A stretch of 41,195 nucleotides of DNA from Patescibacteria group bacterium. GTDB taxonomy: Bacteria > Patescibacteriota > Minisyncoccia > UBA6257 > 2-01-FULL-56-20. The number at the start of each line of letters is the position of its first letter. Within the stretch, counting starts at the first letter, position 1. The stretch spans positions 1 through 41,195 of the forward strand of contig JANWZH010000002.1 in assembly GCA_025054755.1 (NCBI GenBank), in the 5' to 3' direction. This document shows positions 27,465 to 36,152 of this stretch, piece after piece. Under the pieces are notes generated by a model. The model did no database searches. It had not been told where the DNA came from and saw only the letters and a list, made by a program, of their open reading frames with translations. Made by a program: the position numbers and the translations under genes.

Positions 27465-28502
27465 TTATTCTTTTAAAAATAAATTATTTTCCATGGCTTC
27501 TTCTATAGTTTCTCCGGTAATTTTATAAATATCTTTATCTATTTTTTGAAATTCGTCATAAGCTTTGTTATAAGTAGACATTGTAATATTAATATGATTA
27601 CCTAATTTTTTTAAAAATTCTTCATATGTTATTAAATGTTTTTTTAATTGGTTGATATTTTTTATAATTTTTTCAGTTGATTTATTAAATTGTATTTTAT
27701 GTAGACCTAATAATATTGTATTTAAATAGGCTTGGAAAGAGGTTGGTGACACGATATTTACTTTTTTTTGATAAGCATATTCAATCAAATTTTTACCCCC
27801 TAAAGAACCAACTTTATTAACTAATAAATCATAATATAGAGCTTCGGATGGAATATACATTAAAGCAAATTCAAATGTCCCTTCTTCTGGTTTAATATAT
27901 TTAGATGTTTCATCTATTCTATTTTTTAAATCATTTCTTAAAGCATCTTCAAATTTTTTAATTTCTTCGTTTGTTTTTGCCTCAATTAATCTATTATAAT
28001 TTTCTAAGCTAAATTTTGAATCAATTGGTATAATCTTATCTCCATAAAAAATTACAGCATCAACTGTTAGGCCATCTGAAAAAGGATATTGCATTTGATA
28101 ACTGGTTGGCGGTAGTATATTTTTTAGAGTATTTTCTAATAAATATTCACCTAGCAGACCTCTTTGTTTTGGGTTTTTTAAAATATCTTGTAAAATTTTT
28201 AATTGATCAGCTAAATTATTTACTTGTCTTTGACCTTCGTTTAATTTAGTTAATTCTTGAGTAACTTCTTTAATAATTTCTTTGGTTATTTTTGAACTTT
28301 CGCTCATTCTTTCATAAATAACTTGAGTTGATTCACCTAATTTTTTATCTAAAGTTTTAATAATATCATTGATTTGATTTTGTAAAAGTAACAAAGCTTG
28401 ATTCTCAGATTGATTATTTTGATTTTGATATAATTTTTTAAATACTAGAAATAGTAAAATTAATACTAAAATAATGAGAATAATTAATAATATATTTTCC
28501 AT
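27465..28502 (-). CDS. rmuC: DNA recombination protein RmuC family
   Basis: 345 aa. It has an N-terminal membrane anchor (LLIILIILVLILLFLVF), a coiled coil to about residue 110, then a PD-(D/E)XK nuclease-like domain: KQRGLLGEYLLENTL, DAVIFYGDKIIPIDSKF and MYIPSEALYYDL. RmuC is thought to act on DNA to limit inversions and recombination at repeats; its activity is not fully established. It is the last gene of a minus-strand unit tRNA-Ser, dsbB, rmuC. Confidence 0.92.
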   Translation of the reverse strand: MENILLIILIILVLILLFLVFKKLYQNQNNQSENQALLLLQNQINDIIKTLDKKLGESTQVIYERMSESSKITKEIIKEVTQELTKLNEGQRQVNNLADQLKILQDILKNPKQRGLLGEYLLENTLKNILPPTSYQMQYPFSDGLTVDAVIFYGDKIIPIDSKFSLENYNRLIEAKTNEEIKKFEDALRNDLKNRIDETSKYIKPEEGTFEFALMYIPSEALYYDLLVNKVGSLGGKNLIEYAYQKKVNIVSPTSFQAYLNTILLGLHKIQFNKSTEKIIKNINQLKKHLITYEEFLKKLGNHINITMSTYNKAYDEFQKIDKDIYKITGETIEEAMENNLFLKE

Positions 28503-28528
28503 AATGTAATTATGATAAATTTTGATAT

Positions 28529-29065
28529 TTAATTCAAATTATTTTGTTTATTAAAAAACATTAAAATTAAAATCAACATAAAGCTAAGTAAGCTCATAAA
28601 AGGAATGGTTATATAATTAAATCCAATAATATATTTTTGGGAACAATTTAATAAATTACCAGAATTTTCTATAGAACAGATTGTATTTAAATCAGAATTT
28701 ATTTGAATTATATTATGATATAAAGCAATTAATAAACCAATTAGTGCTAGGGTTATTATATATTTTTTAATATTTTTATCATTTTGTAATATAGACAATC
28801 CTAATAATATTGTTTGAGGGTACATAAATATTCTTTGATACCAACAAAGTAAACATGGTTCAATTCCAAAAATTTCAAAATAAAAAAGACTTATTGTAGT
28901 TGCGCTTAAAGCTATTATAAAAGAAAATAAAAAAGAATTTTTTGAAAAAAAAATAAAAATTTTTGAGTTTTTTTTAAAAAAGAAAATAAATATTAAAAAA
29001 GCAATTAATATTTGAGCAATTATACCTAAAAAACTTATTAATTTATTAAAAATAATTATATTCAT
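28529..29065 (-). CDS. DsbB/BdbC-like disulfide-forming membrane protein
   Basis: 178 aa, about four to five membrane segments. The active-site CLLC (Cys71, Cys74) is in EPCLLCWYQR, the DsbB/BdbC hallmark, and a second Cys pair (130, 141) lies in the later periplasmic loop. The family passes electrons from a DsbA-like thioredoxin to quinone. No DsbA is in the window, but the Cys-containing surface protein at 18028 is a possible client. A longer reading frame to 29155 runs through tRNA-Ser and is rejected; ATG 29065 is 17 nt after the tRNA. NDH-2 at the window start would use the same quinone pool, if one exists. Confidence 0.88.
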   Translation of the reverse strand: MNIIIFNKLISFLGIIAQILIAFLIFIFFFKKNSKIFIFFSKNSFLFSFIIALSATTISLFYFEIFGIEPCLLCWYQRIFMYPQTILLGLSILQNDKNIKKYIITLALIGLLIALYHNIIQINSDLNTICSIENSGNLLNCSQKYIIGFNYITIPFMSLLSFMLILILMFFNKQNNLN

Positions 29066-29082
29066 ATTAATAAAAATAAAAG

Positions 29083-29169
29083 CGGAGGCGGGAGGATTCG
29101 AACCTCCGGTCCGATTACTCGGACTCCGGTTTTCAAGACCGGTGCCTTCAACCACTCAGCCACGCCTCC
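29083..29169 (-). tRNA. tRNA-Ser(TGA)
   Basis: Acceptor GGAGGCG pairs with CGCCTCC. The anticodon loop is CTTGAAA with anticodon TGA, and there is a long variable arm typical of serine. Discriminator G; CCA is not encoded. The tRNA is followed 17 nt later by dsbB on the same strand, so the two are probably one transcript. Confidence 0.96.
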
Positions 29170-29182
29170 TTTTGACAAATTA

Positions 29183-29210
29183 ATTATATTAAAAATATAT
29201 AAAAAATCAA
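29183..29210 (-). promoter_or_regulatory. Promoter of tRNA-Ser/dsbB/rmuC unit
   Basis: On the minus strand TTGATT (29210-29205), 16-bp spacer, TATAAT (29188-29183). Transcription should start about seven bases upstream of the mature tRNA-Ser 5' end at 29169. Confidence 0.6.
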
Positions 29211-29321
29211 AAAAACAAAATTAATTAACTATTGCATTTTTTTTATTTATATATAAAATATTTAATTATATTTATTTTAAAAACCATATATATTGGTTAG
29301 TTATTATATTATTAAAAAAAT

Positions 29322-29780
29322 ATGAAAAATTATTATTTAACAAAAGAAAAATTAGAAGAGTTAAAAAAAGAATTAGAATACTTAAAAAATGAAGGCAGAA
29401 AAGAGGTGGCAGAACATTTAAAAAAAGCTAAAGAATATGGAGATCTGTCTGAAAACGCTGAATATAATGAAGCAAAAGATGAGCAACAAAAATTAGAAAC
29501 AAGAATTTCTGAATTAGAAGATATTATTCGTAATGTAATTTTAATTAAGGAGGGAGTAAAAAGTGATGTTGTTAAAATTGGTTCAAAAGTTACTTTAAAA
29601 AAAGACGGAAAAACTTACCAATATGTTATTGTTGGTCAAAATGAAGCTGATCCATCTAGTGGTAAAATTTCTAATGAATCACCATTGGGAAAAGCTTTAT
29701 TAGATAAAAAAAATAATGATGAAGTTGAAGTTCTAGCGCCTGGAGGAAAAATTAAATATAAAATTGTTAAAATTGAATAA
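29322..29780 (+). CDS. greA: Transcription elongation factor GreA
   Basis: 152 aa. The N-terminal coiled coil has GDLSENAEYNEAKDEQ, the acidic tip that enters the RNA polymerase channel. The C-terminal FKBP-like domain ends with SPLGKALLDKK and DEVEVLAPGGKIKYKIVKIE. GreA stimulates RNA cleavage by backtracked polymerase. It precedes lysS, a common bacterial order. TATTAT at 29307-29312 lies nine bases before the ATG, but no good -35 accompanies it. Confidence 0.97.
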   Translation: MKNYYLTKEKLEELKKELEYLKNEGRKEVAEHLKKAKEYGDLSENAEYNEAKDEQQKLETRISELEDIIRNVILIKEGVKSDVVKIGSKVTLKKDGKTYQYVIVGQNEADPSSGKISNESPLGKALLDKKNNDEVEVLAPGGKIKYKIVKIE

Positions 29781-29816
29781 TTTTTATTTTAATTTAATTG
29801 TGATATTATAAATATT

Positions 29817-31268
29817 ATGAGAGATGACCTTATTGAAGAACGTTTTAAAAAAATTGAAATATTAAAAGAAGCTGGCGTAGATCCGTATCCGGCTCGTTGC
29901 AAAAAAACTCATAATATATTAGATGTAATTAAAAATTTTAATTCTTTTAAGAAAAATAAAAAGAATATTTGGCTAGCTGGAAGATTGATGAGTATTAGAG
30001 ACCAAGGCAATTTAATTTTTGCTGATTTGGTTGATGAAACTGGCAAATTTCAATTAGTTTTTAAAAAAAATAATATTTCTAATTTAAATTTTTGGAAAAA
30101 AATTTTAGATCGTGGAGATTTTATATCAGTTTATGGTTTTGTTTTTAAAACCAAAAAAAGAGAAAAAAGTTTAGAAGTAAAAAAAATTCAATTATTAACT
30201 AAAAGTTTAAGGCCATTGCCAACTGAATGGTTTGGTATTGAAGACGAAGAAATTCTTTTAAGAAGACGTTATTTAGATTTAATTTTAAATCAAGAAACAA
30301 AAAATTTATTCATTAAAAAGGCTATTTTTTGGTCAACTTTTAGAGAAGAATTAAAGAAGGCCGGATTTTTAGAGGTAGAGACGCCAGTTTTGGAACCAAT
30401 TCCAGGAGGAGCAGAAGCAGAACCATTTGTTACTCATCATAATGCTTTAGATGAAGATTTTTATTTAAGAATTTCTTTAGAATTATCTTTAAAAAAGATT
30501 TTAGTTGGTGGATTTGAAAAAGTTTTTGAAATAGGTCGTATTTTTAGAAACGAAGGAATAGATAGAGAACATCTTCAAGATTATACTCAATTAGAATTTT
30601 ATTGGGCTTATCATGATTATAACGATTTAATGAAATTTATTGAAAAAATTTATAAAATTGTTATTAAAAAAACAGTTGGCAAATTGGAAACTATTTGGAA
30701 TAATCAAAAAATTAATTGGTCTAAAAAATGGCCAAAATTGGAATATATCAAATTATTTGAAAAATATAATAAAATTAATCCATTAAAAGTTAGTAGAGAT
30801 GAATTATATAATAAAGCCATAGAACTAGGTTTAAAACCAGAAGATTATGCTGGTAAAGGAAGATTAATTGATTTAATATTTAAAAAAACTATTAGACCTA
30901 AATTAATTCAGCCTTGTTTTTTAATTAATCCACCGGTTGAAATTGAACCATTAGCTAAAAGAGTTCCTGGTAATCCAGATTTAGTTGAAAGATTTCAGGT
31001 TGTAGCTTGTGGCACAGAATTAGGGAAGGGGTTTTCGGAATTAAATGATCCAATAGATCAAAGACAAAGATTTGAAGAACAAATGAAATTAAGAGAAAAA
31101 GGAGATAAAGAAGCTCAAATGCTAGATGAAGAATTTTTAGTTGCTTTAGAATATGGAATGCCGCCTACTGCTGGATTTGGCATTTCAGAAAGATTATTTG
31201 CAGTTTTAATGAATAAATCAGTCAGAGAATGCGTTTTCTTCCCTTTAATGCGTAAGAAAAATCAATGA
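29817..31268 (+). CDS. lysS: Lysyl-tRNA synthetase (class II)
   Basis: 483 aa. It has an N-terminal OB-fold anticodon-binding domain (WLAGRLMSIRDQG), motif 1 around FLEVETPVLEPIPGGAEAEPF, motif 2 FEIGRIFRNEGIDREHLQDY and motif 3 GFGISERLFAVLM. The motif 2 continuation usually reads HNPEFT, and motif 3 usually GIGIDRL, so this is a diverged form. KGFSELNDPIDQRQRFEEQ confirms LysRS. TATTAT at 29804-29809 is seven bases before the ATG, again leaderless-like. The TGA stop overlaps the next start (ATGA). Confidence 0.94.
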   Translation: MRDDLIEERFKKIEILKEAGVDPYPARCKKTHNILDVIKNFNSFKKNKKNIWLAGRLMSIRDQGNLIFADLVDETGKFQLVFKKNNISNLNFWKKILDRGDFISVYGFVFKTKKREKSLEVKKIQLLTKSLRPLPTEWFGIEDEEILLRRRYLDLILNQETKNLFIKKAIFWSTFREELKKAGFLEVETPVLEPIPGGAEAEPFVTHHNALDEDFYLRISLELSLKKILVGGFEKVFEIGRIFRNEGIDREHLQDYTQLEFYWAYHDYNDLMKFIEKIYKIVIKKTVGKLETIWNNQKINWSKKWPKLEYIKLFEKYNKINPLKVSRDELYNKAIELGLKPEDYAGKGRLIDLIFKKTIRPKLIQPCFLINPPVEIEPLAKRVPGNPDLVERFQVVACGTELGKGFSELNDPIDQRQRFEEQMKLREKGDKEAQMLDEEFLVALEYGMPPTAGFGISERLFAVLMNKSVRECVFFPLMRKKNQ

Positions 31269-32743
31269 CTCTTTTTATAAAAAACGCTAAAATTTTAAAT
31301 ATTGATAAAAATAACAAATTAGATATTTTAATTAGTGGCAATAAAATATCAGCTATTGGTAATTTTTATAATAAAAAAGCTGATAAAATTATTGATGCTG
31401 ATGGAAGTTATGTTTCTTATGGTTTTATTGATATTTATAATGAATTAGATCATAATTTTAAAATTTTTTCTTCAGGTTTTGATATTGTTCAAGAAGGAGT
31501 TTTAAATGTTTTAATTGGTCATAGTGGAATATCGTTAGTACCAATTTTTTATTATTTTGATGGTTTTAAAAAATATTCTTCTGGTTATGGTATTAATTTA
31601 AATTGGCAAGATTTAAATCAATTTAATGATTTTTTGTATAAACAAAATAAAAATTTGAATTTTAAAACTTTGGTTGGTTTTCAAAATTTAAAACATTTAA
31701 TTTTAAGAAATAAAAATCGTAATTTAAATCAGAAAGAGTTTTTAATATTTTTAGATATCTTAAATAATATTTTAAAAAGTGAAATTTTAGGCTTATCTCT
31801 TGATTGGGAAAATATTGAATTAGAATTTTTGACCTTAAAACAATTAGAAAATATTGCTAATACTATTTCAAAAAATTCTAAAATTTTATCTATTACTTTG
31901 CCAAAAGAAAAAAATATTGAAAATATAGTTAAAATTTTAATCAATATTATATCTAAAACTAATGTTAAAATTTTATTGAATAATTATTTGGGTGGTTATT
32001 TAAATCATCAAACTAATTTAAATATTTTAAAATTATTAGAACAATTTTATCCCAATATATTTTTTACATTAAATCCTTACAAAATAGAAAATTATTTAAT
32101 TGATAAATTTTTGCCACTAAGAATTAAAAAAAATAGTTTAGAAAATATTTTAGAAATTATTTCGGATGAATGGTTTATAAAAAGAATTATAAATGAACTT
32201 CCTAATTTTAATTTAGAAGATATATTGATTTTTCAAACTGAAAACAATTTAAAGCATCATACTTTAAATAATAAACAACTTAAAGAAGTAATGAATTTAT
32301 ATGAAATTGATAATCCGAAATTGGCTTTATTAAAAATAATGTTAAATACTAAATTAAGAAGTGTTATTTTTGAAAAAAATATTGACTTTGACATTTTAAT
32401 TGATGCTTTACTTTCTAAAAATTCTTTTATTGGTTCTGGTTGGATATATTTAGATAATACTAAAAAAGTTTTTATAGATTATATTAATTTAATTTTATCT
32501 TATAAATTAATGAATTTTGATAATTTAATTCAAAAAATAACTTTATGCCCAGCAAAATTTTTAGGATTAAAAAATTATGATAATTTTCAAATAGGACGTG
32601 AGGCAGATTTAGTTGGTTTTGATATTATAAATAATGAAATTAAAATTAAATTTGTTATTTATCAAGGTAAAATTGTTATATTAAATAATAAGATTGAAAA
32701 TCAATTTCAGAAAAAGATAGAGCATGATTCTTTATTGAATTAA
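31265..32743 (+). CDS. Amidohydrolase-like protein with degenerate metal site
   Basis: 492 aa. The N terminus (KNAKILNIDKNNKLDILISG and KIIDADGSYVSYGFID) and the C terminus (CPAKFLGLKNYDNFQIGREADLVGFD) match the D-aminoacylase/dihydroorotase-like amidohydrolase fold. VLIGHSGISLVPI resembles the GNCGFSLAP loop of N-acyl-D-amino-acid deacylases. The metal-binding HxH after GFID is replaced by Tyr58 and Glu60 (GFIDIYNELD), so hydrolytic activity is doubtful. It overlaps lysS by four bases and is probably translationally coupled to it. It may be a pseudoenzyme or use another chemistry; function unknown. Confidence 0.65.
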   Translation: MTLFIKNAKILNIDKNNKLDILISGNKISAIGNFYNKKADKIIDADGSYVSYGFIDIYNELDHNFKIFSSGFDIVQEGVLNVLIGHSGISLVPIFYYFDGFKKYSSGYGINLNWQDLNQFNDFLYKQNKNLNFKTLVGFQNLKHLILRNKNRNLNQKEFLIFLDILNNILKSEILGLSLDWENIELEFLTLKQLENIANTISKNSKILSITLPKEKNIENIVKILINIISKTNVKILLNNYLGGYLNHQTNLNILKLLEQFYPNIFFTLNPYKIENYLIDKFLPLRIKKNSLENILEIISDEWFIKRIINELPNFNLEDILIFQTENNLKHHTLNNKQLKEVMNLYEIDNPKLALLKIMLNTKLRSVIFEKNIDFDILIDALLSKNSFIGSGWIYLDNTKKVFIDYINLILSYKLMNFDNLIQKITLCPAKFLGLKNYDNFQIGREADLVGFDIINNEIKIKFVIYQGKIVILNNKIENQFQKKIEHDSLLN

Positions 32744-32763
32744 ATTTAAAATTATGATAAATT
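32735..32763 (+). promoter_or_regulatory. Candidate tRNA-Ile promoter
   Basis: TTGAAT (32735-32740), 17-bp spacer, TAAATT (32758-32763), about ten bases before the tRNA. The -10 is weak, so the call is tentative. Confidence 0.35.
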
Positions 32764-32773
32764 TTAGAATACA

Positions 32774-32845
32774 GGGCGCGTAGTTCAGTGGTAGAACGCC
32801 ATTCTGATAAAATGGAGGCCGATGGTTCGATTCCATCCGCGCCCA
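32774..32845 (+). tRNA. tRNA-Ile(GAT)
   Basis: Acceptor GGGCGCG/CGCGCCC, D arm GTTC/GAAC, anticodon stem CCATT/AATGG with loop CTGATAA (anticodon GAT), T arm GATGG/CCATC with TTCGATT loop. Discriminator A, followed by CA and not CCA. Confidence 0.97.
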
Positions 32846-32910
32846 CAAATAGTATTGATACTATTTAATTTTGGAATATTAAAATCTTAATTTTTTATTT
32901 TTAATTTTTT

Positions 32911-32938
32911 TTGATAAAATTTAACAAATTATTATAAT
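32911..32938 (+). promoter_or_regulatory. pepA promoter
   Basis: TTGATA (32911-32916), 16-bp spacer, TATAAT (32933-32938), 17 bases before ATG 32956, giving a leader of about ten nt. Confidence 0.55.
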
Positions 32939-32955
32939 AAAAAAATAATTTTAAA

Positions 32956-34449
32956 ATGGTAATTAAGGTTTTAGAAAATTTAAATAAAGATAAAACATTG
33001 ATTTTGGTGATTAAAGAAAATGATTTAATTAAAAATCATCCATTTTGGAATTTTTTTAATATTTATGATCAAAAATATATATTAAATTTTTTAAAAAATA
33101 ATAAAATTAATTCTTCTAGTGTTTATCATTTATTTCTGCCAAGTAATCGAGAAATTGTTTTAGTTGGCGAAGTTAAAAAAGAAAAATTTAATCATAGGAA
33201 AGCTATTATTTTGGCAAGAAAAATAATTCAGCAATCTAAAAATTTAAAAAAGAAACATATAATTTTAACCCTGAATGATTTTAAAGATAATAGTTTAATA
33301 TCTGATTTAGATTTGGCAAAAATTTTAGGAATTCAATTTGAAATTGCCAATTTTGAATTTATAGAATATAAGACTTTAATCAAAAACAATTTTTTTATTG
33401 AAGAAATTCAAATTATGGTAGATAAACAATTAAATAAAGATTTAATAAATAAAGCTTTGGAATTTGGTCAAGTTATTGGTTTAGAAATTAATGAGGCAAG
33501 AAAATTATCTAACACTCCTGGTGGAGAAATGACACCTCAAAAATTAGCTGATGCTGCTAAACAAGTTGCATTAAAATCTAATATTAAAGTTAAAATTTTA
33601 AATGAAAAACAAATTAGAAAAATTGGAATGTTTGGTATTTTAGGAGTAGCTCAAGGATCAATTGAAAAACCAAAATTTATTATTATGGAATATTTTGGCG
33701 AGGGAAAAGATGAAAATCCAGTAGTTTTAGTTGGGAAGGGCGTTACTTTTGATACTGGAGGTTTAAATTTAAAACCAGCAGATGGAATGTATGAAATGCA
33801 TATGGATATGTCTGGAGGCGCTTCTGTTATCCATATTATTTCTGCATTAGCAAAGTTAAAAATTAAAAAAAATATTATTGGTTTAATTCCTGCTGTAGAA
33901 AATATGCCATCTGGATCAAGTTATAGACCAGGAGATTTATTAAAAAGTTTATCAGGTAAAACTATTGAGGTTTTAAATACTGATGCAGAAGGTAGAATTA
34001 TTTTAGCTGATGCATTAACTTATGCTCAAAAATTTTATAATCCAAGTTTAATTATTGATTTAGCTACCTTAACTGGAGCAGCAATGGTTGCATTAGGCCA
34101 ACGCGCTTCAGCTATTTTTAGTAATAATGAAGATTTAATTTATAAATTGCAAAAAGCTGGGGAAGAGGTTGGAGATTTTGTTTGGCCTTTACCTTTATGG
34201 GAAGAATATGAAAAAGATATTTTAGGTACATTTGGAGATATATCAAATGCTCCTAAAAATAGATATGGGGGAGCGATTGCTGGTGCAATGTTTTTATATC
34301 AATTTGTTAAAAATGAAAATAATGAAATTTCTTGGATTCATATTGATATTGCTCCTAGAATGACTTCAATTGATGGAGATTATTTAGCTAAAGGGTCAGT
34401 TGGGCCTGGCATAGCTTTGATATTTTGGTTTATTAATAAATTTTTGTAA
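32956..34449 (+). CDS. pepA: Leucyl aminopeptidase (M17, PepA)
   Basis: 497 aa cytosolic dimetal exopeptidase removing N-terminal residues from peptides. The catalytic core has Lys261 and Asp266 in GKGVTFDTGG, the Asp of MHMDMSGGA, and Asp343, Glu345 and Arg347 in NTDAEGR. The N-terminal half is diverged, as usual for the family. Together with FtsH and the M16 enzyme it would help recycle amino acids, which CPR bacteria generally cannot make. Confidence 0.96.
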   Translation: MVIKVLENLNKDKTLILVIKENDLIKNHPFWNFFNIYDQKYILNFLKNNKINSSSVYHLFLPSNREIVLVGEVKKEKFNHRKAIILARKIIQQSKNLKKKHIILTLNDFKDNSLISDLDLAKILGIQFEIANFEFIEYKTLIKNNFFIEEIQIMVDKQLNKDLINKALEFGQVIGLEINEARKLSNTPGGEMTPQKLADAAKQVALKSNIKVKILNEKQIRKIGMFGILGVAQGSIEKPKFIIMEYFGEGKDENPVVLVGKGVTFDTGGLNLKPADGMYEMHMDMSGGASVIHIISALAKLKIKKNIIGLIPAVENMPSGSSYRPGDLLKSLSGKTIEVLNTDAEGRIILADALTYAQKFYNPSLIIDLATLTGAAMVALGQRASAIFSNNEDLIYKLQKAGEEVGDFVWPLPLWEEYEKDILGTFGDISNAPKNRYGGAIAGAMFLYQFVKNENNEISWIHIDIAPRMTSIDGDYLAKGSVGPGIALIFWFINKFL

Positions 34450-34457
34450 ATAAAAAG

Positions 34458-35033
34458 ATGATTATTGTTTTTACAGGAGATGGAAAAGGTAAAACTACAG
34501 CTTCTATTGGTCAAATGATTCGTGTAATCGGTCGAGGCAAAAACGCTTTAATGCTTCAATTTATTAAAGGTCCTTGGCGATCTGGCGAAGATGAATTTTC
34601 TGATATTTTTAATTTTTTTAAATTGAATAATTTAAAGTTAAAATATAAAAAAAATAAATTAAAAAAACTTGGTAAATTTAAAATTATTAAAGGCGGATTA
34701 GGCTTTGTTGGAATTTTAGGAGATAAACTACCTTTTAAAAAACACAAATTAGCTGCCCTGAAAACATTTGAATTATTTAAAAAAGAACTTAATAAAAATA
34801 AATGGGATTTAATTGTGCTAGATGAAATTAATGTTGCTTTAAATTTAAAATTATTAAAACTTAAAGATATTATTTCAACTATCAAAAACTTCCCCAAAGA
34901 GAAAATATTGATTTTATCAGGCAGAGGAGCTCCAAAACAATTAATTAAATTAGCTGATTTAGTTACTGAAACTAAATCTATTAAACATCCATTTGATAAG
35001 GGGATTTTAGCTAAAGTTATAGTAGAATTTTAG
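34458..35033 (+). CDS. CobO/BtuR-family cob(I)alamin adenosyltransferase-like ATPase
   Basis: 191 aa P-loop protein. GDGKGKTT at residues 7-14 is the family's unusual P-loop, followed by MLQFIKGPWRSGEDE, LIVLDEINVAL, and LSGRGAPKQLIKLADLVTE with KHPFDKGILA at the end. Known members adenosylate corrinoids. No cobalamin synthesis or B12-dependent enzyme is visible in the window, so its real substrate is open. It follows pepA by eight bases, likely in one transcript. Confidence 0.88.
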   Translation: MIIVFTGDGKGKTTASIGQMIRVIGRGKNALMLQFIKGPWRSGEDEFSDIFNFFKLNNLKLKYKKNKLKKLGKFKIIKGGLGFVGILGDKLPFKKHKLAALKTFELFKKELNKNKWDLIVLDEINVALNLKLLKLKDIISTIKNFPKEKILILSGRGAPKQLIKLADLVTETKSIKHPFDKGILAKVIVEF

Positions 35034-35061
35034 TTGACTAAATTATAAAATTGTTTATAAT
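35034..35061 (+). promoter_or_regulatory. Promoter upstream of HTH regulator
   Basis: TTGACT (35034-35039), 16-bp spacer, TATAAT (35056-35061), giving a leader of about 18 nt. An overlapping alternative, TTGTTT (35051-35056), 17 bp, TAAATT (35074-35079), would be leaderless at ATG 35086. Which is used cannot be told by eye. Confidence 0.55.
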
Positions 35062-35085
35062 TAAGTCAAGTGTTAAATTATATTT

Positions 35086-36114
35086 ATGATTTTAGTAAAT
35101 AAATTAATAGAAAAATTAATATCTGATTTAAATAATAAACAAAAAGAAGTTATTATTAAAAGGTTTGGTTTAGATAATAATAATTTTAAAACTCTTTCAG
35201 CACTAGGAAGACAATTTAATGTCACTCGTGAAAGAATTCGTCAAATTCAAAATACAGCCTTAAATTTAATTAAATTAAAAGCCCAAAATGATTTAGGCTT
35301 TCAAGAATTTATAAATCAAGCTGAAAAGATTTTAAGGAATAATGGTGGCCTAACTAGATTAGATATTTTTTTAGAAGAATTAAAAAAAATATTTAATGAT
35401 TTAAATAAAAATAATTTATTATTTTTAATCAATCTTTCTTCTAAAATTAAATTTTATGAAGAAGATAAAAATTATTACTCTTTTTATTATTTAGAAAATA
35501 GTGATTTAAAAAATATTTTTAATTTTGTAAATAAATGGATTAATTTATTAAAATCTAAAAAGAAATTGGTTTTAGATGGTGGATATCATAAGTTATTTGA
35601 TGAATTTATTAAAAAAGAAAAAGTTCCTAAAAATTTTTCAATTAATTTTATAAGTATTTCTAAAAAAATAAAAGTTAATACATATGGTGATATTGGCTTA
35701 GTAGATTGGCCAGAAATTGAACCTAAGGTTATTCGCGATAAAATTTATTTAGTTTTAAAAAAGAAAAAGCAACCAGTTCATTTTAGTCATATTAGCAAAT
35801 TAATTAGTGATGCTAATTTAAGTGTTAAACAAATTTCAACCCCAACTATTCATAATGAATTAATAAAAGATAAAAGATTTGTTTTAGTTGGTAGAGGAAT
35901 TTATGCTTTAAGAGAATGGGGCTATGATGATGGGACAGTTAAAGATATTATTATAAAGCTTCTAAAAAAAGAAGGTCCAATGAAGTCAAAAGAAATTGTT
36001 TTAGCGCTTCAAAAAGATAGATTTTTTAAGCAAAATACTATTTTAGCTAATTTGCAAAATAAGAATTATTTTAAAAGATTGTCTGATGGCACTTATAAAA
36101 TTAAAGAAGCCTAA
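35086..36114 (+). CDS. Sigma-region-4-like HTH plus HARE-HTH-like regulator
   Basis: 342 aa. Residues 1-63 resemble sigma-70 region 4: LNNKQKEVIIKRFGLD, LSALGRQFNVTRERIRQIQNTAL. There is no region 2, so it cannot be a complete sigma factor. Residues about 220-285 (HFSHISKLISDANLSVKQIS...VLVGRGIYALREWG) resemble the HARE-HTH domain found in RNA polymerase delta subunit and chromatin-linked proteins. A further winged helix fills about 288-342. The middle is unassigned. It likely binds DNA or RNA polymerase; the domain calls are by pattern only. Confidence 0.7.
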   Translation: MILVNKLIEKLISDLNNKQKEVIIKRFGLDNNNFKTLSALGRQFNVTRERIRQIQNTALNLIKLKAQNDLGFQEFINQAEKILRNNGGLTRLDIFLEELKKIFNDLNKNNLLFLINLSSKIKFYEEDKNYYSFYYLENSDLKNIFNFVNKWINLLKSKKKLVLDGGYHKLFDEFIKKEKVPKNFSINFISISKKIKVNTYGDIGLVDWPEIEPKVIRDKIYLVLKKKKQPVHFSHISKLISDANLSVKQISTPTIHNELIKDKRFVLVGRGIYALREWGYDDGTVKDIIIKLLKKEGPMKSKEIVLALQKDRFFKQNTILANLQNKNYFKRLSDGTYKIKEA

Positions 36115-36152
36115 TTTGTTATATTTTTGAATATGCTTTTAAAAATTAAAAA

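Noticed and set aside
29066..29155. N-terminal 30-residue extension of the DsbB-like protein
   Set aside because: It is the translation of the tRNA-Ser gene in the same direction; the ATG at 29065 follows the tRNA.
29282..29298. AACCA-TATATAT-TGGTT inverted repeat before greA as an operator
   Set aside because: Only five base pairs per arm and no second copy seen; too weak to annotate.
31729..34897. Minus-strand frames at 31729-31944 and 34556-34897
   Set aside because: Antisense to supported genes; rich in Phe, Leu and Asn from AT-rich sequence only.
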